A stretch of 64,000 bases of DNA, taken from contig QEVV01000004.1 in the NCBI GenBank assembly GCA_003228115.1, positions 1 to 64,000 of the forward strand, written 5' to 3'. The notes under the pieces are model-generated. The model ran no database searches, had not been told where the DNA came from, and saw nothing but the letters and a program-made list of their open reading frames with translations. This document shows, piece after piece, positions 17,039 through 25,448 of this stretch. Position 1 is the stretch's first letter. Every line of letters starts with the position of its first letter. This DNA comes from Chloroflexota bacterium (GTDB lineage: Bacteria > Chloroflexota > Dehalococcoidia > Lucifugimonadales > SAR202-VII-2). Position numbers and translations under genes: made by a program.

Positions 17039-17572
17039 CTACAGGATGAAGCTGAGACTCTTCGATGGGAGCACGGCATGATCCAGGATAATGGTGCGCC
17101 GCGCAAGTTTGAACCCTTCTTCCCCTCGCCGAAGAACGTCCTGTCGAGTACCCACGAACATGTCCTGGTCGTTCTCTAAACGGGTTCGATAGGCGATGAA
17201 GTTGCAATGGACTTCAACCTCTCCAGCCTCCACGCCCTTGATGCGCACATTGCTGATCAGGTGGCGAGTACGCGAAGGGGGATATTCAGCCCAGGGCTTG
17301 GGCTCCATGTCGTATCTGCGAATACGGGTCTCCATCGACTGCTTGGTGTCGTCGAAGAAGCCCATCTGCCCTTCCCCGGTCAACTCCTTCGCCACGTCAT
17401 AGCTGTCGACACTGTCACGGATCGGGACCCAGTAGCGGAAGTCATCAGTAAGGAGGTCCAGCCATTCCTGGAAACGGCGTTCGTCGTTGAGCTCCGCTTC
17501 GTAGAAGAGGAAGGCCTCCACTTGATGCTGAAGGTCGTGGTGTGAAGAGTTCCAAGTGCCGTTATTTGACAT
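17039..17572 (-). CDS. Aromatic-ring-hydroxylating dioxygenase, beta subunit
   Basis: The 177-residue protein has the ring-hydroxylating beta-subunit (SnoaL-like) pattern: an N-terminal helix with FLFYEAELNDERRFQEWLDLLTDDFRYWVPI, then VRIKGVEAGEVEVHCNFIAYRTR and a DVLRR segment. The beta subunit is structural in the alpha3-beta3 enzyme. It directly follows the alpha gene (67-bp gap) on the same strand. An AAGAGG site precedes the ATG. Confidence 0.93.
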   Translation of the reverse strand: MSNNGTWNSSHHDLQHQVEAFLFYEAELNDERRFQEWLDLLTDDFRYWVPIRDSVDSYDVAKELTGEGQMGFFDDTKQSMETRIRRYDMEPKPWAEYPPSRTRHLISNVRIKGVEAGEVEVHCNFIAYRTRLENDQDMFVGTRQDVLRRGEEGFKLARRTIILDHAVLPSKSLSFIL

Positions 17573-17639
17573 GCTGCGTGCCTCTTTCCGATGACCGGCG
17601 CTTGGTTAGGTCTAGGTTCGCTGCTGTATTGAGGCTTAG

Positions 17640-18938
17640 CTACGTCCTCGACTCGGGCTGCACCCTCTCCAGCCAATGCTTGTAGAACAACCTGGCGTTC
17701 TCCTCGCTGTAGAGAGCGCTAACGTGACCAGGCAAGTCCTCATGGACGCCGCCACGATCACCTATGTGCATCTGGTAATTCATGGCCACTTGCCGCGACG
17801 CCCAACCCCTAGCCGACTGAGTCATCTGCACCCAGTTATCCATATCGTCCTGGTCGAACATGCCCGCGGGGCCCCACTTGTAGACCCCAACGTGCCGCAT
17901 CTCTTCCTTGGCCTCTGGGGTTAGGCCCTTGGGAACGATCGTCCACTCCCACGCCTCAATCTTGCCCGGCCCCCTTGGATGCCAGACGCGGGCGGTTGTT
18001 ACGTCGATGAAGGAAAAGGACAAGTTTGGAAAGATATTCGCTGCTACCAGGGTTATGCCCTTAGTGCGGGTCTCACCCAAACGCTTGGTCGCCTCAGGCA
18101 TTGTTTCTTCAAGGAAACGTTGGAAAGGCTCAATCTTGGTCTGGACATCCCAGATGGGCAGGCCGTCGGGGATATCCATGAGGGTGAACCCGTGGCCGTA
18201 TTTGGTGTAGACCGTGAAGCCCTTGGCGTTGCGGGCCAACTGCTGCATGTGGTGGCTACGGCTCAGTCCAACCTTGACCGAGGCCCCATGCGTGTGGACG
18301 ACGTGGGCCATATCGGTGGCAAAGTTCTCTGCAGCTGTCTTCCAGTTGCAATCGATGGTCCACTTTCGGGTGCCGCCAATGAACTCGGTGCCCTCGGCGG
18401 TCCAGTCCAGCAGGACATCGAGGTACCAAGCGGCCTCTCCGAGGTACTCTTCCAGAGGAGGAGCGTCGTTATCGAATGTGGCGAAAATGAGCCCTTTGTA
18501 GACATCGACCTTGGCAGCGGGGACCAGTCCCCACTTCTCGATATCCAACTCATTCATGAAGCCTTCCTTCATGTAAGGAACGCCGATCAGCTTTCCGTCG
18601 CTGTTGTAAACCCAACCGTGGTACGAGCACACGAAGCGGTTGGTATTACCACGGTCCAGGCGGCACACTCGGTTGCCGCGATGCCGGCACAGATTCAGGT
18701 ACACCCCCAACTTGCCTTCAGCGTTGCGCCAGAGGATGACCGGGTCTTCGCCCATGTAGGTGGTTATGAAGTCGTTGGGGTTGGGAACAAGGCTCTCGTG
18801 ACCCAGGCACAGCCAGCAACGAGCGAAGATGTGCTCCAACTCCAAATCGTAAATGGCGGGGTCGGAGTACAGAGACCGGTAGACGAGCCCGTGCTCTTGA
18901 TCGATAAGTTTGGACAGATCCGGTCCGGTCGTGCTCAT
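17640..18938 (-). CDS. Rieske aromatic-ring-hydroxylating dioxygenase, alpha subunit
   Basis: The 432-residue catalytic subunit has the Rieske 2Fe-2S motif C84-x-H86 ... C104-x2-H107 (LCRHRGN and CSYHG). The mononuclear iron site is in NWKTAAENFATD followed by H-V-V-H-T-H (Asp209, His212, His217 in this numbering). It would add two oxygen atoms to an aromatic ring using electrons from an unseen reductase. I start at the ATG at 18938, six bases inside a TTG start, because AGGAGAGG is then correctly spaced. The substrate is unknown; benzoate- or phthalate-type acids are plausible given the neighbours. Confidence 0.93.
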   Translation of the reverse strand: MSTTGPDLSKLIDQEHGLVYRSLYSDPAIYDLELEHIFARCWLCLGHESLVPNPNDFITTYMGEDPVILWRNAEGKLGVYLNLCRHRGNRVCRLDRGNTNRFVCSYHGWVYNSDGKLIGVPYMKEGFMNELDIEKWGLVPAAKVDVYKGLIFATFDNDAPPLEEYLGEAAWYLDVLLDWTAEGTEFIGGTRKWTIDCNWKTAAENFATDMAHVVHTHGASVKVGLSRSHHMQQLARNAKGFTVYTKYGHGFTLMDIPDGLPIWDVQTKIEPFQRFLEETMPEATKRLGETRTKGITLVAANIFPNLSFSFIDVTTARVWHPRGPGKIEAWEWTIVPKGLTPEAKEEMRHVGVYKWGPAGMFDQDDMDNWVQMTQSARGWASRQVAMNYQMHIGDRGGVHEDLPGHVSALYSEENARLFYKHWLERVQPESRT

Positions 18939-19002
18939 CCTCAACCTCTCCTATGAAGGCCCCTTAACCGAGGGCCTTCATCATACCACCGGTAGCCTGG
19001 CG

Positions 19003-19929
19003 CTAAGAGGCAGGGATGTGCGGGGGACGGGGCTTCCCGGCCAGGATGGTCCTTGGCAGCGACTCAACCAACTCGTCGACACTCCAAGGGCCCTCGCTCG
19101 CCGATTTGTAGATGCTGCGAGTGCGGGTGGGGTGCGTGTAGAGAGAGACCTCGCCGCCTCCAACATAGAACACCCAGCCGCTGATGCCATCTGCCATATC
19201 TGACGATAGGTACGCTGCCATCGGAGCGACGTGTTCGGCGCCCGGAACCCCGTAGATTGAGGCCACCCGCTCTTGGGGAAGAAGACCTGCATCCGAGAGG
19301 CGCTGGTAGAAATCGCCGGTATCCCTGTTGGAGCGGGTGTCGGCCCTGGGGGCAATCGAGTTCACAGAAATGCCGTTCTTGCGCAGTTCCCAAGCCAACG
19401 ACCACGTTATGCTGACGATTGCGCCCTTGGCGGCGGCGTAGTGGGCCCGGCCGGTTGGGTGCGACCACTGATTGGACGTCATGTTGATGATGCGGCCGTA
19501 GCCCTGGGCCTTCATGTGGGGCACGGCATGTCGGCACGTGTTGAACGTCCCCTTGAGGTGAACGCCCAAAATGGCGTCCCACTCTTCCTCACTCATCTCG
19601 TCGAACATGGACTCGCGGAAGATGCCTGCGTTGTTGACCAGAATATCGACCTTGCCGAAGTTGTCGACTGCGGTCTCGATGATTCGGGAAGCACCCTGGA
19701 AGTCAGCCACCGACTCATAGCTGGGGACAGCGTTCCCGCCGTTCTCGCCGATCTCGGCTACCACCTGCTCGGCGGGGCTCCGGTCAGAGCCTTCCCCCGC
19801 TGCAGTACCGCCAACGTCATTTACGACAACGCTGGCCCCCTCGGCAGCCAGCCCAAGTGCAATGGCCCTTCCAATACCTCGGCCCGCCCCAGTAACGACC
19901 GCGGACCTACCTTCTAATAGTGTGCCCAT
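19003..19929 (-). CDS. SDR family dehydrogenase (possible cis-diol dehydrogenase)
   Basis: This 308-residue short-chain dehydrogenase has TGAGRGIG for NAD(P), NNAG, and YAAAKG (Tyr-x3-Lys), with an extended insert (GGTAAGEGSDRSPAEQ) as in the steroid/multifunctional-enzyme-like SDRs. It is immediately upstream of the Rieske genes on the same strand, so it could rearomatise the cis-dihydrodiol; that is inferred from context. A strong AGGAGG site precedes the ATG. Confidence 0.88.
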   Translation of the reverse strand: MGTLLEGRSAVVTGAGRGIGRAIALGLAAEGASVVVNDVGGTAAGEGSDRSPAEQVVAEIGENGGNAVPSYESVADFQGASRIIETAVDNFGKVDILVNNAGIFRESMFDEMSEEEWDAILGVHLKGTFNTCRHAVPHMKAQGYGRIINMTSNQWSHPTGRAHYAAAKGAIVSITWSLAWELRKNGISVNSIAPRADTRSNRDTGDFYQRLSDAGLLPQERVASIYGVPGAEHVAPMAAYLSSDMADGISGWVFYVGGGEVSLYTHPTRTRSIYKSASEGPWSVDELVESLPRTILAGKPRPPHIPAS

Positions 19930-19986
19930 GTGGTGCCTCCTGCCGCAGCGTTTGAAAACGCTTCACTAGTGTCGTGTTTCGATCCC

Positions 19987-20084
19987 TTCCTCCGTACTTG
20001 GGGGAAGGTTAGGATGGGGGCGAAGCGCTGATCTCAAAGGGATGGTTTCACCCCCACCTCAATCCTCCCCCGAGTACGGGGGAG
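19987..20084. repeat. Long imperfect inverted repeat (nested palindromes)
   Basis: Two 34-bp arms, 19987-20020 (CTTCCTCCGTACTTGGGGGA onward) and 20051-20084 (CCCCCACCTCAATCCTCCCC onward), are imperfect inverses around a 30-bp centre. Each arm also holds a smaller palindrome around GTAC. It lies between two minus-strand genes. The shape is that of a small non-autonomous palindromic element; it is not related to the 13-copy family. Confidence 0.6.
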
Positions 20085-20184
20085 CAGACTGACACCTCCC
20101 CCACCGCTCTGTTAGCAATATGCAGAAGCGCCCGCTAAGGAAGACGCCTCTTCTAGCAAGCCCCGCCTGAAACGCCAACCGCGC

Positions 20185-21228
20185 CTAACCTATCGCCTTC
20201 GTCACTGCCCAGGTGTCCCCGAACGACGGGCAGAAAACGGCATGATAGGGCTCTGGCCCGCCGGTGACCACGATAAGCAGGTCCTCCGCCTTTCGGGCAG
20301 TACACAGGTAGTCTCCGTCCCAGATGAAGGTGGGCTCCAAGTTCAGGTTCGTGGATTCGTCAGTCGGCAGTCGGGAACGGTGGATCTTCGAATGTTCGAA
20401 CAAGTAATCCCTGACCTGTTCCTTGGACCAACCGGCATCGTGCATCATCTTGGCGTGGCCGGGGGTAAGCAGCACCACCGGGGTACCGCCCGCTAGGAGC
20501 ACGTTGTTGCTGCCCCAATACGACATGCTATCGGCGATCATGTTGAGGACGTTTTCCGTTTTTTTGAAAGCCGTGAGGTTGTTCGTCGTGCCCTGGATTC
20601 CTACGGCCGTCACCGTACTGGCGTCGGCTGCAAAGCCGCGGTCGACGTGCAGTGGCGCCCAGACGCTCTCCTCCTCGTTCTCTCCGATGCACATGGTGAA
20701 CTTGCCTGGCATGCCATGCGACGCCTGATCGATCTCTACCGGCCGTGCCCCTCCGATGTTCAACATCACCAGACGCACCGCTCGTCCAATGGTGGCATTG
20801 GCCCTCCAACCGGGGCCAAGCGTTCCCTTGCCGCTGTTGATCCCCAGCTTATCCCTAATCGGTCCGTTCACGATCAATAAGGGGGCCACGGGGTTGGTGG
20901 TGGTCTGCACGCCGTGGAGCAAAAAATCTTCGTCGGCAATGGCTTCCACAGCGGCGACTACGACAGGCATGTAGTCTGGTTGGCAACCGGCCATCACTGC
21001 GTTGATGGCGACCTTTTCGATGGTTGCCGCTCCACCCTCAGGGTCCAGGTAGCCAACCAGGTCTTTGGGTCCACGGCCGGAAGCGTCGACCATGCGGCGC
21101 ACCCTATCCTCGGTGGGCGGAATCACGGGCAGGCCATCGCCCCACCCTTTTTCCATCACAAGGTCGTTGACAGCCTCCAACGCGTCGGAAGATTCAACGA
21201 CTTCTGAAGTCAGTTTCACGTCAGCCAC
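20185..21228 (-). CDS. WGDGLP-type conserved protein, partner of the selenoprotein
   Basis: The 347-residue protein begins with ALEAVNDLVMEKGWGDGLPVIPPTEDRV and has GNC-free conserved blocks such as VNGPIRDKLGINSG, RANATIGRAVRLVMLNIGG and LTPGHAKMMHDAGWSKEQVRDYLFEH. It has no signal peptide. I recognise the pattern as an uncharacterised bacterial family but know no assigned activity. It follows the UGSC selenoprotein gene by 79 bp on the same strand, so the two probably work together. The start is GTG with a GGAG site. Confidence 0.8.
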   Translation of the reverse strand: MADVKLTSEVVESSDALEAVNDLVMEKGWGDGLPVIPPTEDRVRRMVDASGRGPKDLVGYLDPEGGAATIEKVAINAVMAGCQPDYMPVVVAAVEAIADEDFLLHGVQTTTNPVAPLLIVNGPIRDKLGINSGKGTLGPGWRANATIGRAVRLVMLNIGGARPVEIDQASHGMPGKFTMCIGENEEESVWAPLHVDRGFAADASTVTAVGIQGTTNNLTAFKKTENVLNMIADSMSYWGSNNVLLAGGTPVVLLTPGHAKMMHDAGWSKEQVRDYLFEHSKIHRSRLPTDESTNLNLEPTFIWDGDYLCTARKAEDLLIVVTGGPEPYHAVFCPSFGDTWAVTKAIG

Positions 21229-21253
21229 GGCGGCTCCTTTGCCCTAAAATGCG

Positions 21254-21284
21254 CCGAGGGCGGGCCACCGTGACCCGCCCTCGG
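21254..21284 (-). terminator. Perfect 11-bp hairpin between selenoprotein and partner
   Basis: CCGAGGGCGGG (21254-21264) pairs perfectly with CCCGCCCTCGG (21274-21284) around a 9-nt loop. On the minus strand CGCATTTTAGG follows, a weak T-rich tail. It could attenuate transcription from the selenoprotein gene into the next one. Confidence 0.5.
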
Positions 21285-21307
21285 ACAAGCTTCAATATTT
21301 CTCGACG

Positions 21308-21856
21308 CTAGACCGGAGCGCCTTTCTTCGTCAGGTGGCCGATAACCCCGGACATCGCTTCTTCAAGGATGTTCTCTACGGCGGCCCTTTCGACGTACTC
21401 CGTCAGCTCAGACCTGGGCAGGATTACCATGGGGGCATCGGGCATTCCCCTGCCTCTCATGGTGGCCTTGGCCAGCTTCACAAAGCGCTCGGTAACCAGG
21501 ACCGTGGAAGGCATTCCGTGCTGTTGGAGGAGCAAGCTGTCGTGGACACTCCACGCTGTACAAGCCCCTCAGTTGGCTAAGCCGACGACGGCAGCATCGG
21601 CAAAGGCCAGCACCTCCTCGAAAGTCTGTTTGGAGGCGGCCCGGGCAATGGGAATGTCCCAGTGCTGGACTTCCTTCACCCCGTACTCTTCCTTGAGGTG
21701 CCGTTCCAGGCTTGTGGCCAGCACGTCCATGCTGGTCCAGCCGTTGTTGAGAATGGCAACCTTCTTGCCCTCCAAGCCCTCCAGCGGCGACGCCAGTTGC
21801 TTGTCAGGCCTCCGGCTCTCTGCGACCGGACTGAGCAGCCTTACCATCGTAGTCAT
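21308..21856 (-). CDS. UGSC-family selenoprotein (in-frame TGA = Sec)
   Basis: Read through one TGA at 21571-21569 this is a continuous 182-residue protein. The upstream half ends AVVGLAN, then U96-G-A-C-T-A-W-S-V-H-D follows, then a conserved C-terminal half (GMPSTVLVTERF ... AAVENILEEAM). The layout (GxxNUG[SA]CT.WSVHD) matches the UGSC (seleno)protein family, in which the first motif residue is Sec or Cys; here the motif is U-G-A-C. A hairpin with a loop 20-22 nt after the TGA looks like a bacterial SECIS. The product is probably a cytosolic redox protein. The ATG follows GGGGG, and the gene ends in TAG. A conventional annotation would split it into two hypothetical ORFs. Confidence 0.85.
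21541..21571 (-). promoter_or_regulatory. SECIS-like hairpin after TGA of UGSC gene
   Basis: On the minus strand, CGTGGA pairs with TCCACG around GTG (21541-21555). The apical loop is 20-22 nt after the TGA and contains G-U, inside the 16-37 nt range expected for bacterial SECIS elements. Weaker pairing of GGGGC with GCTCC may extend the base. Confidence 0.65.
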
Positions 21857-22046
21857 AGGCGTACCCCCTTTCCCGTTCTTGGCTTCATCCTAGACACGGA
21901 ACGGGCTGGCGTCAATCGGCCAGCCGCAAACCATCGGTAGTGTTCAAGACAACATTCGCCCGGCTCTCTACGACGCCCACTGTGAGGCCGTAGTTGCCAA
22001 CCGCATGTTCAGTGCGATGTGGTGCAAGCATCGAGTCTCCCAAAAG
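21857..22046. other. Gene-free region upstream of selenoprotein gene
   Basis: No gene or clear promoter was recognised between the start of the selenoprotein gene and repeat copy 5. Confidence 0.35.
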
Positions 22047-22125
22047 CCGCAAGGCCGGGGGCTACAGGGGGTGTCCCCCTGCAACAAAAACGTTCGAGGG
22101 CGGAGTGGGTGGGAGAGCCGACGCT
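22047..22125 (+). repeat. Interspersed two-hairpin repeat, copy 5
   Basis: This copy keeps GCCGCAAGGCCGGGGGC, second hairpin CAGGGGG-TGT-CCCCCTG, and tail AACGTTCGAGGGCGGAGTGG. The first hairpin is degenerate. Its tail groups it with copy 13 (GAGGGCGGAGTGGGTGGGA). It lies between two minus-strand genes. Confidence 0.75.
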
Positions 22126-22199
22126 AGTCCATTGCCAATCGTCCGTACTACTCCGCCGCTACATTGGCCGGCGGCACGCGGTTCTCCGGGTACCCGACC

Positions 22200-22859
22200 T
22201 CAGTTCTCCCCAAACCGATGCGTCAGACCCTTCTCCTTAATCTCCGCCTGGATGCGCTCCATGTCCCGCCTGATCAATGGCACCGACCCTGTCAGGCGCT
22301 CCTGCAGGGAGTCCATCTCCAAGAACCGCTGCTTGGTGCGGCGGCCCGCCCGCAATATGGCGATGAGAGCGTCGGACAGATCGCTGGGCTCATCCGGTAC
22401 TTCCACCTCGCGGACCCAGCCTCCCTGGAGGCTCATCATGGAACGCGTGTAAGCCTCAAGAACGTCCTTGGACTCCTGCACGAGCTCCTGAGTAGTATCG
22501 TCAGTCAGCGGGTCAAGGATCGTCACCCGGCCCATGAGATAGGGTTCGTCGTAGCTGAGACTCAATACGCGGAAGCGTTGGATACCCTGGCCCACGACGT
22601 AGATACGCCCCTGCCCCAATGGCGCGCTTTCTACAACCTCAGCGACCGTGCCGACTTCATGTGGCGTTGCATACTGCCCGACCTCCCGACCCTCTCTGAT
22701 GAGCACCACGCCGAAGCAGTGATCGTCCACGGCAATATCGCTCATCATCTTCTTATAGCGCTCTTCAAATATCTGGAGAGGAAGGTTGGCGCCGGGGAAG
22801 AGGACGGTATTCAGAGGAAACAGCGGAAGATCCCGCTCTTGTCCCATAGGTTTGCTCAC
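22200..22859 (-). CDS. LON N-terminal substrate-binding domain protein
   Basis: This 219-residue protein is a stand-alone LON substrate-binding domain: LPLFPLNTVLFPGANLPLQIFEERYK at the N-terminus, then GTVAEV, GRIYVVGQGIQRFRV and a helical C-terminus. It lacks the ATPase and protease domains of Lon. Such proteins are common in bacteria but their role is not well defined; protein quality control is a guess. It is monocistronic and divergent from the lipoprotein gene. Confidence 0.88.
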   Translation of the reverse strand: MSKPMGQERDLPLFPLNTVLFPGANLPLQIFEERYKKMMSDIAVDDHCFGVVLIREGREVGQYATPHEVGTVAEVVESAPLGQGRIYVVGQGIQRFRVLSLSYDEPYLMGRVTILDPLTDDTTQELVQESKDVLEAYTRSMMSLQGGWVREVEVPDEPSDLSDALIAILRAGRRTKQRFLEMDSLQERLTGSVPLIRRDMERIQAEIKEKGLTHRFGEN

Positions 22860-23037
22860 AAAATCCAGATTGGGCTAACGTCGGCACATTGTAACGCGGG
22901 CCAATGGGAGCGGCAACGAGGAAACAACCGAGTGGACCTGGCGCCCTGCAGATGCAGGGTGCGCCCTCCTAGGAGCCGACGAGCGAAGGCCCATAGACCT
23001 CACTTAGCACGAGACCAACTCGCTACAACAAACGAAC

Positions 23038-23662
23038 CCTTTGTTTAGACCATCGCCATTGCCCAAGCCAGTGCTGGTATTATTCGGCATAGGAAGGTTC
23101 CGATCCTACCCTTGGTCACCAGCAAGGAAACGTCGCGAATGACACTGCGTGGCATAAGTATCCTGACGGTTAGTTTGTGCCTCCTCTTCGCTATAGGTTG
23201 TGTAGGACCTGGAGAGGAGGACCGGGACTTTGAGAAAGCGGAACTCGTCAATGAAATAGATGCGCCTCTCGTCATAACCTTTTGGCGGCCTTTCAGGGCA
23301 GTTAGATCCGCCCAGCTTCCCCCCTGTGGGAGTACCCAGATTGCACTCGACGCAAAGCAGGTTGAAGACTTCGAGTGGTTCTTTCAGGCGCATGACGGCG
23401 AGGCCTCGGACGGTGAAGCCTTGCTTGGTCTTCAAATGACGGGGAAGGCGCTGTTAGAAGCAAACCTCACCGTCCATTTCAGCCCAGACATGGCCAGCGA
23501 TAGCTCAGACGCAGGAAGGAAGCTCCGCAACCTACCCTGCCCTGACAAGTAACCCGCACGCCTATTCCGCCATCGTTCTCATTCCGCTAAAAACGACCCT
23601 TTGTTTACTTCCCTCCTCGCCCTAGTGAACCGCCTGCCTGGGAATTTCATCCCCTTTGTTTA
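23038..23662 (+). repeat. CCCTTTGTTTA motif, three copies
   Basis: The exact 11-mer CCCTTTGTTTA occurs at 23038-23048, 23598-23608 and 23652-23662, all on the plus strand, flanking the small lipoprotein gene on both sides. It may be a regulator site or a decayed repeat. Confidence 0.45.
23139..23552 (+). CDS. Small putative lipoprotein
   Basis: From the ATG at 23139 (after AAGGAA) the product is 137 residues with a signal peptide and lipobox LFAIGC, so it should be lipid-anchored. The mature part has two further Cys (in PPCGS and NLPCPDK) that could form a disulfide. An upstream ATG at 23112 would give a longer start without a ribosome-binding site. No family is recognised. Copies of the CCCTTTGTTTA motif bracket it. 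Confidence 0.65.
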   Translation: MTLRGISILTVSLCLLFAIGCVGPGEEDRDFEKAELVNEIDAPLVITFWRPFRAVRSAQLPPCGSTQIALDAKQVEDFEWFFQAHDGEASDGEALLGLQMTGKALLEANLTVHFSPDMASDSSDAGRKLRNLPCPDK

Positions 23663-23699
23663 CCCCCTCTCTGGGGAAGCAAAGATGGTTTGCTTTTCC

Positions 23700-25205
23700 T
23701 TACCCGCCCAGATCCAGCGCCAGGTTCACTAGCGTCCGCACCGGCGTGCCCGTGGCCCCTTTGACCTTGTAGCCCTTCTCTTTGCTGGACATGAACGTCC
23801 CGGCAATGTCGAGGTGCACCCAGGGGGTGTCCTCGCTGAACTCGGCCAGGAACAGGGCGGCGGTGATTGATCCTGCCCCGCGGCCGCCGGTGTTTTTTAC
23901 GTCGGCGATGTCGCTCTTGATCTGGTCCTTGTATTCCGGGTACATCGGCAGTTGCCAGATGCGCTCTCCCGCCTTGGCCCCCGCCTCCGCAACCTTTTCG
24001 TACAACGCCTGGTTGTTGGTGAAGCCGCCAATGGCCTGGTCGCCCAGCGCAATCGAAATCGCCCCGGTAAGCGTAGCCACATCAACGAGGCGCTTCAAGT
24101 TGAGAGAGCGAGCGTAGGACAGAGCGTCGGCCAGGATCAGGCGGCCCTCCGCGTCAGTGTTATCGACCTCTGCGGTCTTGCCGTTCATGGCCTTGATCAC
24201 GTCTCCGGGGCGCTGGGCGCTGCCGCCCGGCATGTTCTCCGTGCACGGGGCGATGGCCGTCACGTTGAGGCGAGGCTTCAATTGGGCGATGGCCTGCATT
24301 GCGCCGATAACCGACGCCGCCCCGCTCATGTCGCCCTTCATCTCCCACATACCGCCCGCAGACTTCAGCGAGATGCCGCCGGAGTCGAAGGTGATGCCCT
24401 TGCCCACCAGGCCCAGGTTGTTGTCGGCGTTGTCGGGGTCGCCAAGGTAGCGCAGCACAATCATCTTGGGAGGTTGGTGGCTCCCCTTGGCCACAGCCAA
24501 GAGCATGCCCATGCCCAACTCTTCCATGCGCTGAGTGTCGAGGATCTCGACCTCCAGCCCATGTTGCTGGGCCACCTCCTGCGCCACCTCCGACATCTTC
24601 GTCGGCGTCATCACACTAGCCGGTTCGTTAACCAGGTCACGGGCCAGCAGCGCCGCCTCAGCGACAATCCGTCCCCTTTCAATGCCGGCCTGCAAGGCTG
24701 GCAGCTTGGCCGCATCCTGCTCAACGAGATGAAACTCGTCGAGGGTCTTGGCATCGTCGTCTTTCTTGGAAAAGTATTTCTTGAACGTGTACAGGCCTAG
24801 GTAGGCCCCTTCAGCCATTGCCTGTGCCGACGCCTCCGGGTCGAGGCCGCCAATGCCAGCGCCGTGGGTAATGGTGGCCCCCTTGGCAATGCCCAACTTC
24901 CGCAAGTAGCGCGACGAAGACGCCGTGACCTCTCTGACCACCTCAGCATTGAAGTCCGCCTGTTTGCCCAAACCAACGATGACGACCCTCGCCGATGGGA
25001 GCTTGCCCAGGGTGTGAATGAGGGTCAACTCGCCCTTCTTTCCCTTGATCTCGCCGTCGGCGATAAGCGAGGTAATGGCGCCATCAAGGGCCTCGTCGAC
25101 AGCGCCCGTCGCGCCACCCGGCTCCTTGACCCCCTCAAACAGGTTGACGACAACAGCCCCAAAAGGGACCTCAGTTATGCTCGCAGCCACAGCCTTGATT
25201 TCCAT
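23700..25205 (-). CDS. pepA: Leucyl aminopeptidase (M17)
   Basis: The 501-residue protein has the M17 cytosol aminopeptidase layout: an N-terminal macro-like domain and a catalytic C-terminal domain with KGITFDSGGISLK and the family signature NTDAEGRL. These carry the dinuclear metal ligands, the catalytic Lys and Arg. It removes N-terminal residues from peptides in the cytosol. It stands alone. Confidence 0.96.
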   Translation of the reverse strand: MEIKAVAASITEVPFGAVVVNLFEGVKEPGGATGAVDEALDGAITSLIADGEIKGKKGELTLIHTLGKLPSARVVIVGLGKQADFNAEVVREVTASSSRYLRKLGIAKGATITHGAGIGGLDPEASAQAMAEGAYLGLYTFKKYFSKKDDDAKTLDEFHLVEQDAAKLPALQAGIERGRIVAEAALLARDLVNEPASVMTPTKMSEVAQEVAQQHGLEVEILDTQRMEELGMGMLLAVAKGSHQPPKMIVLRYLGDPDNADNNLGLVGKGITFDSGGISLKSAGGMWEMKGDMSGAASVIGAMQAIAQLKPRLNVTAIAPCTENMPGGSAQRPGDVIKAMNGKTAEVDNTDAEGRLILADALSYARSLNLKRLVDVATLTGAISIALGDQAIGGFTNNQALYEKVAEAGAKAGERIWQLPMYPEYKDQIKSDIADVKNTGGRGAGSITAALFLAEFSEDTPWVHLDIAGTFMSSKEKGYKVKGATGTPVRTLVNLALDLGG

Positions 25206-25283
25206 CCGGACAACCTCTTCTCGTTTTGGTTAGTATCAGTTACAGGCGTGAAGCCTTATTAAGCGGGGCGTCGGGTCTTTCCT

Positions 25284-25312
25284 TCCGTGGGAATTATATG
25301 GCATCCCACGGA
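25284..25312. other. 9-bp inverted repeat between pepA and OCD-like gene
   Basis: TCCGTGGGA (25284-25292) and TCCCACGGA (25304-25312) are perfect inverses with an 11-nt AT-rich loop. No T-tract adjoins. It lies in the 243-bp gap upstream of pepA and downstream of the ornithine cyclodeaminase-like gene, so it may be a pepA operator or a terminator. Confidence 0.35.
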
Positions 25313-25448
25313 CCTAGGCTCATCTGGTCGTTGGAACAAGAATTGCCTCGCACCTTTCGTCGTTGCGAGCCCTGGTACCCTGGGGCGTGGCAAACTGGTG
25401 GCGGGGCGGGGCCTCTTGGTAAGCACTAACGGTCCTGTGCTCCGTTAT

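Noticed and set aside
17979-18956. 325-residue plus-strand ORF
   Set aside because: It is antisense to the well-supported Rieske alpha-subunit gene.
21308-21856. Frameshift or plain nonsense pseudogene at the TGA
   Set aside because: The frame is unchanged across the TGA, the downstream half is conserved in type, the stop is TGA rather than TAA/TAG, it sits at a known Sec motif, and a correctly spaced hairpin follows.
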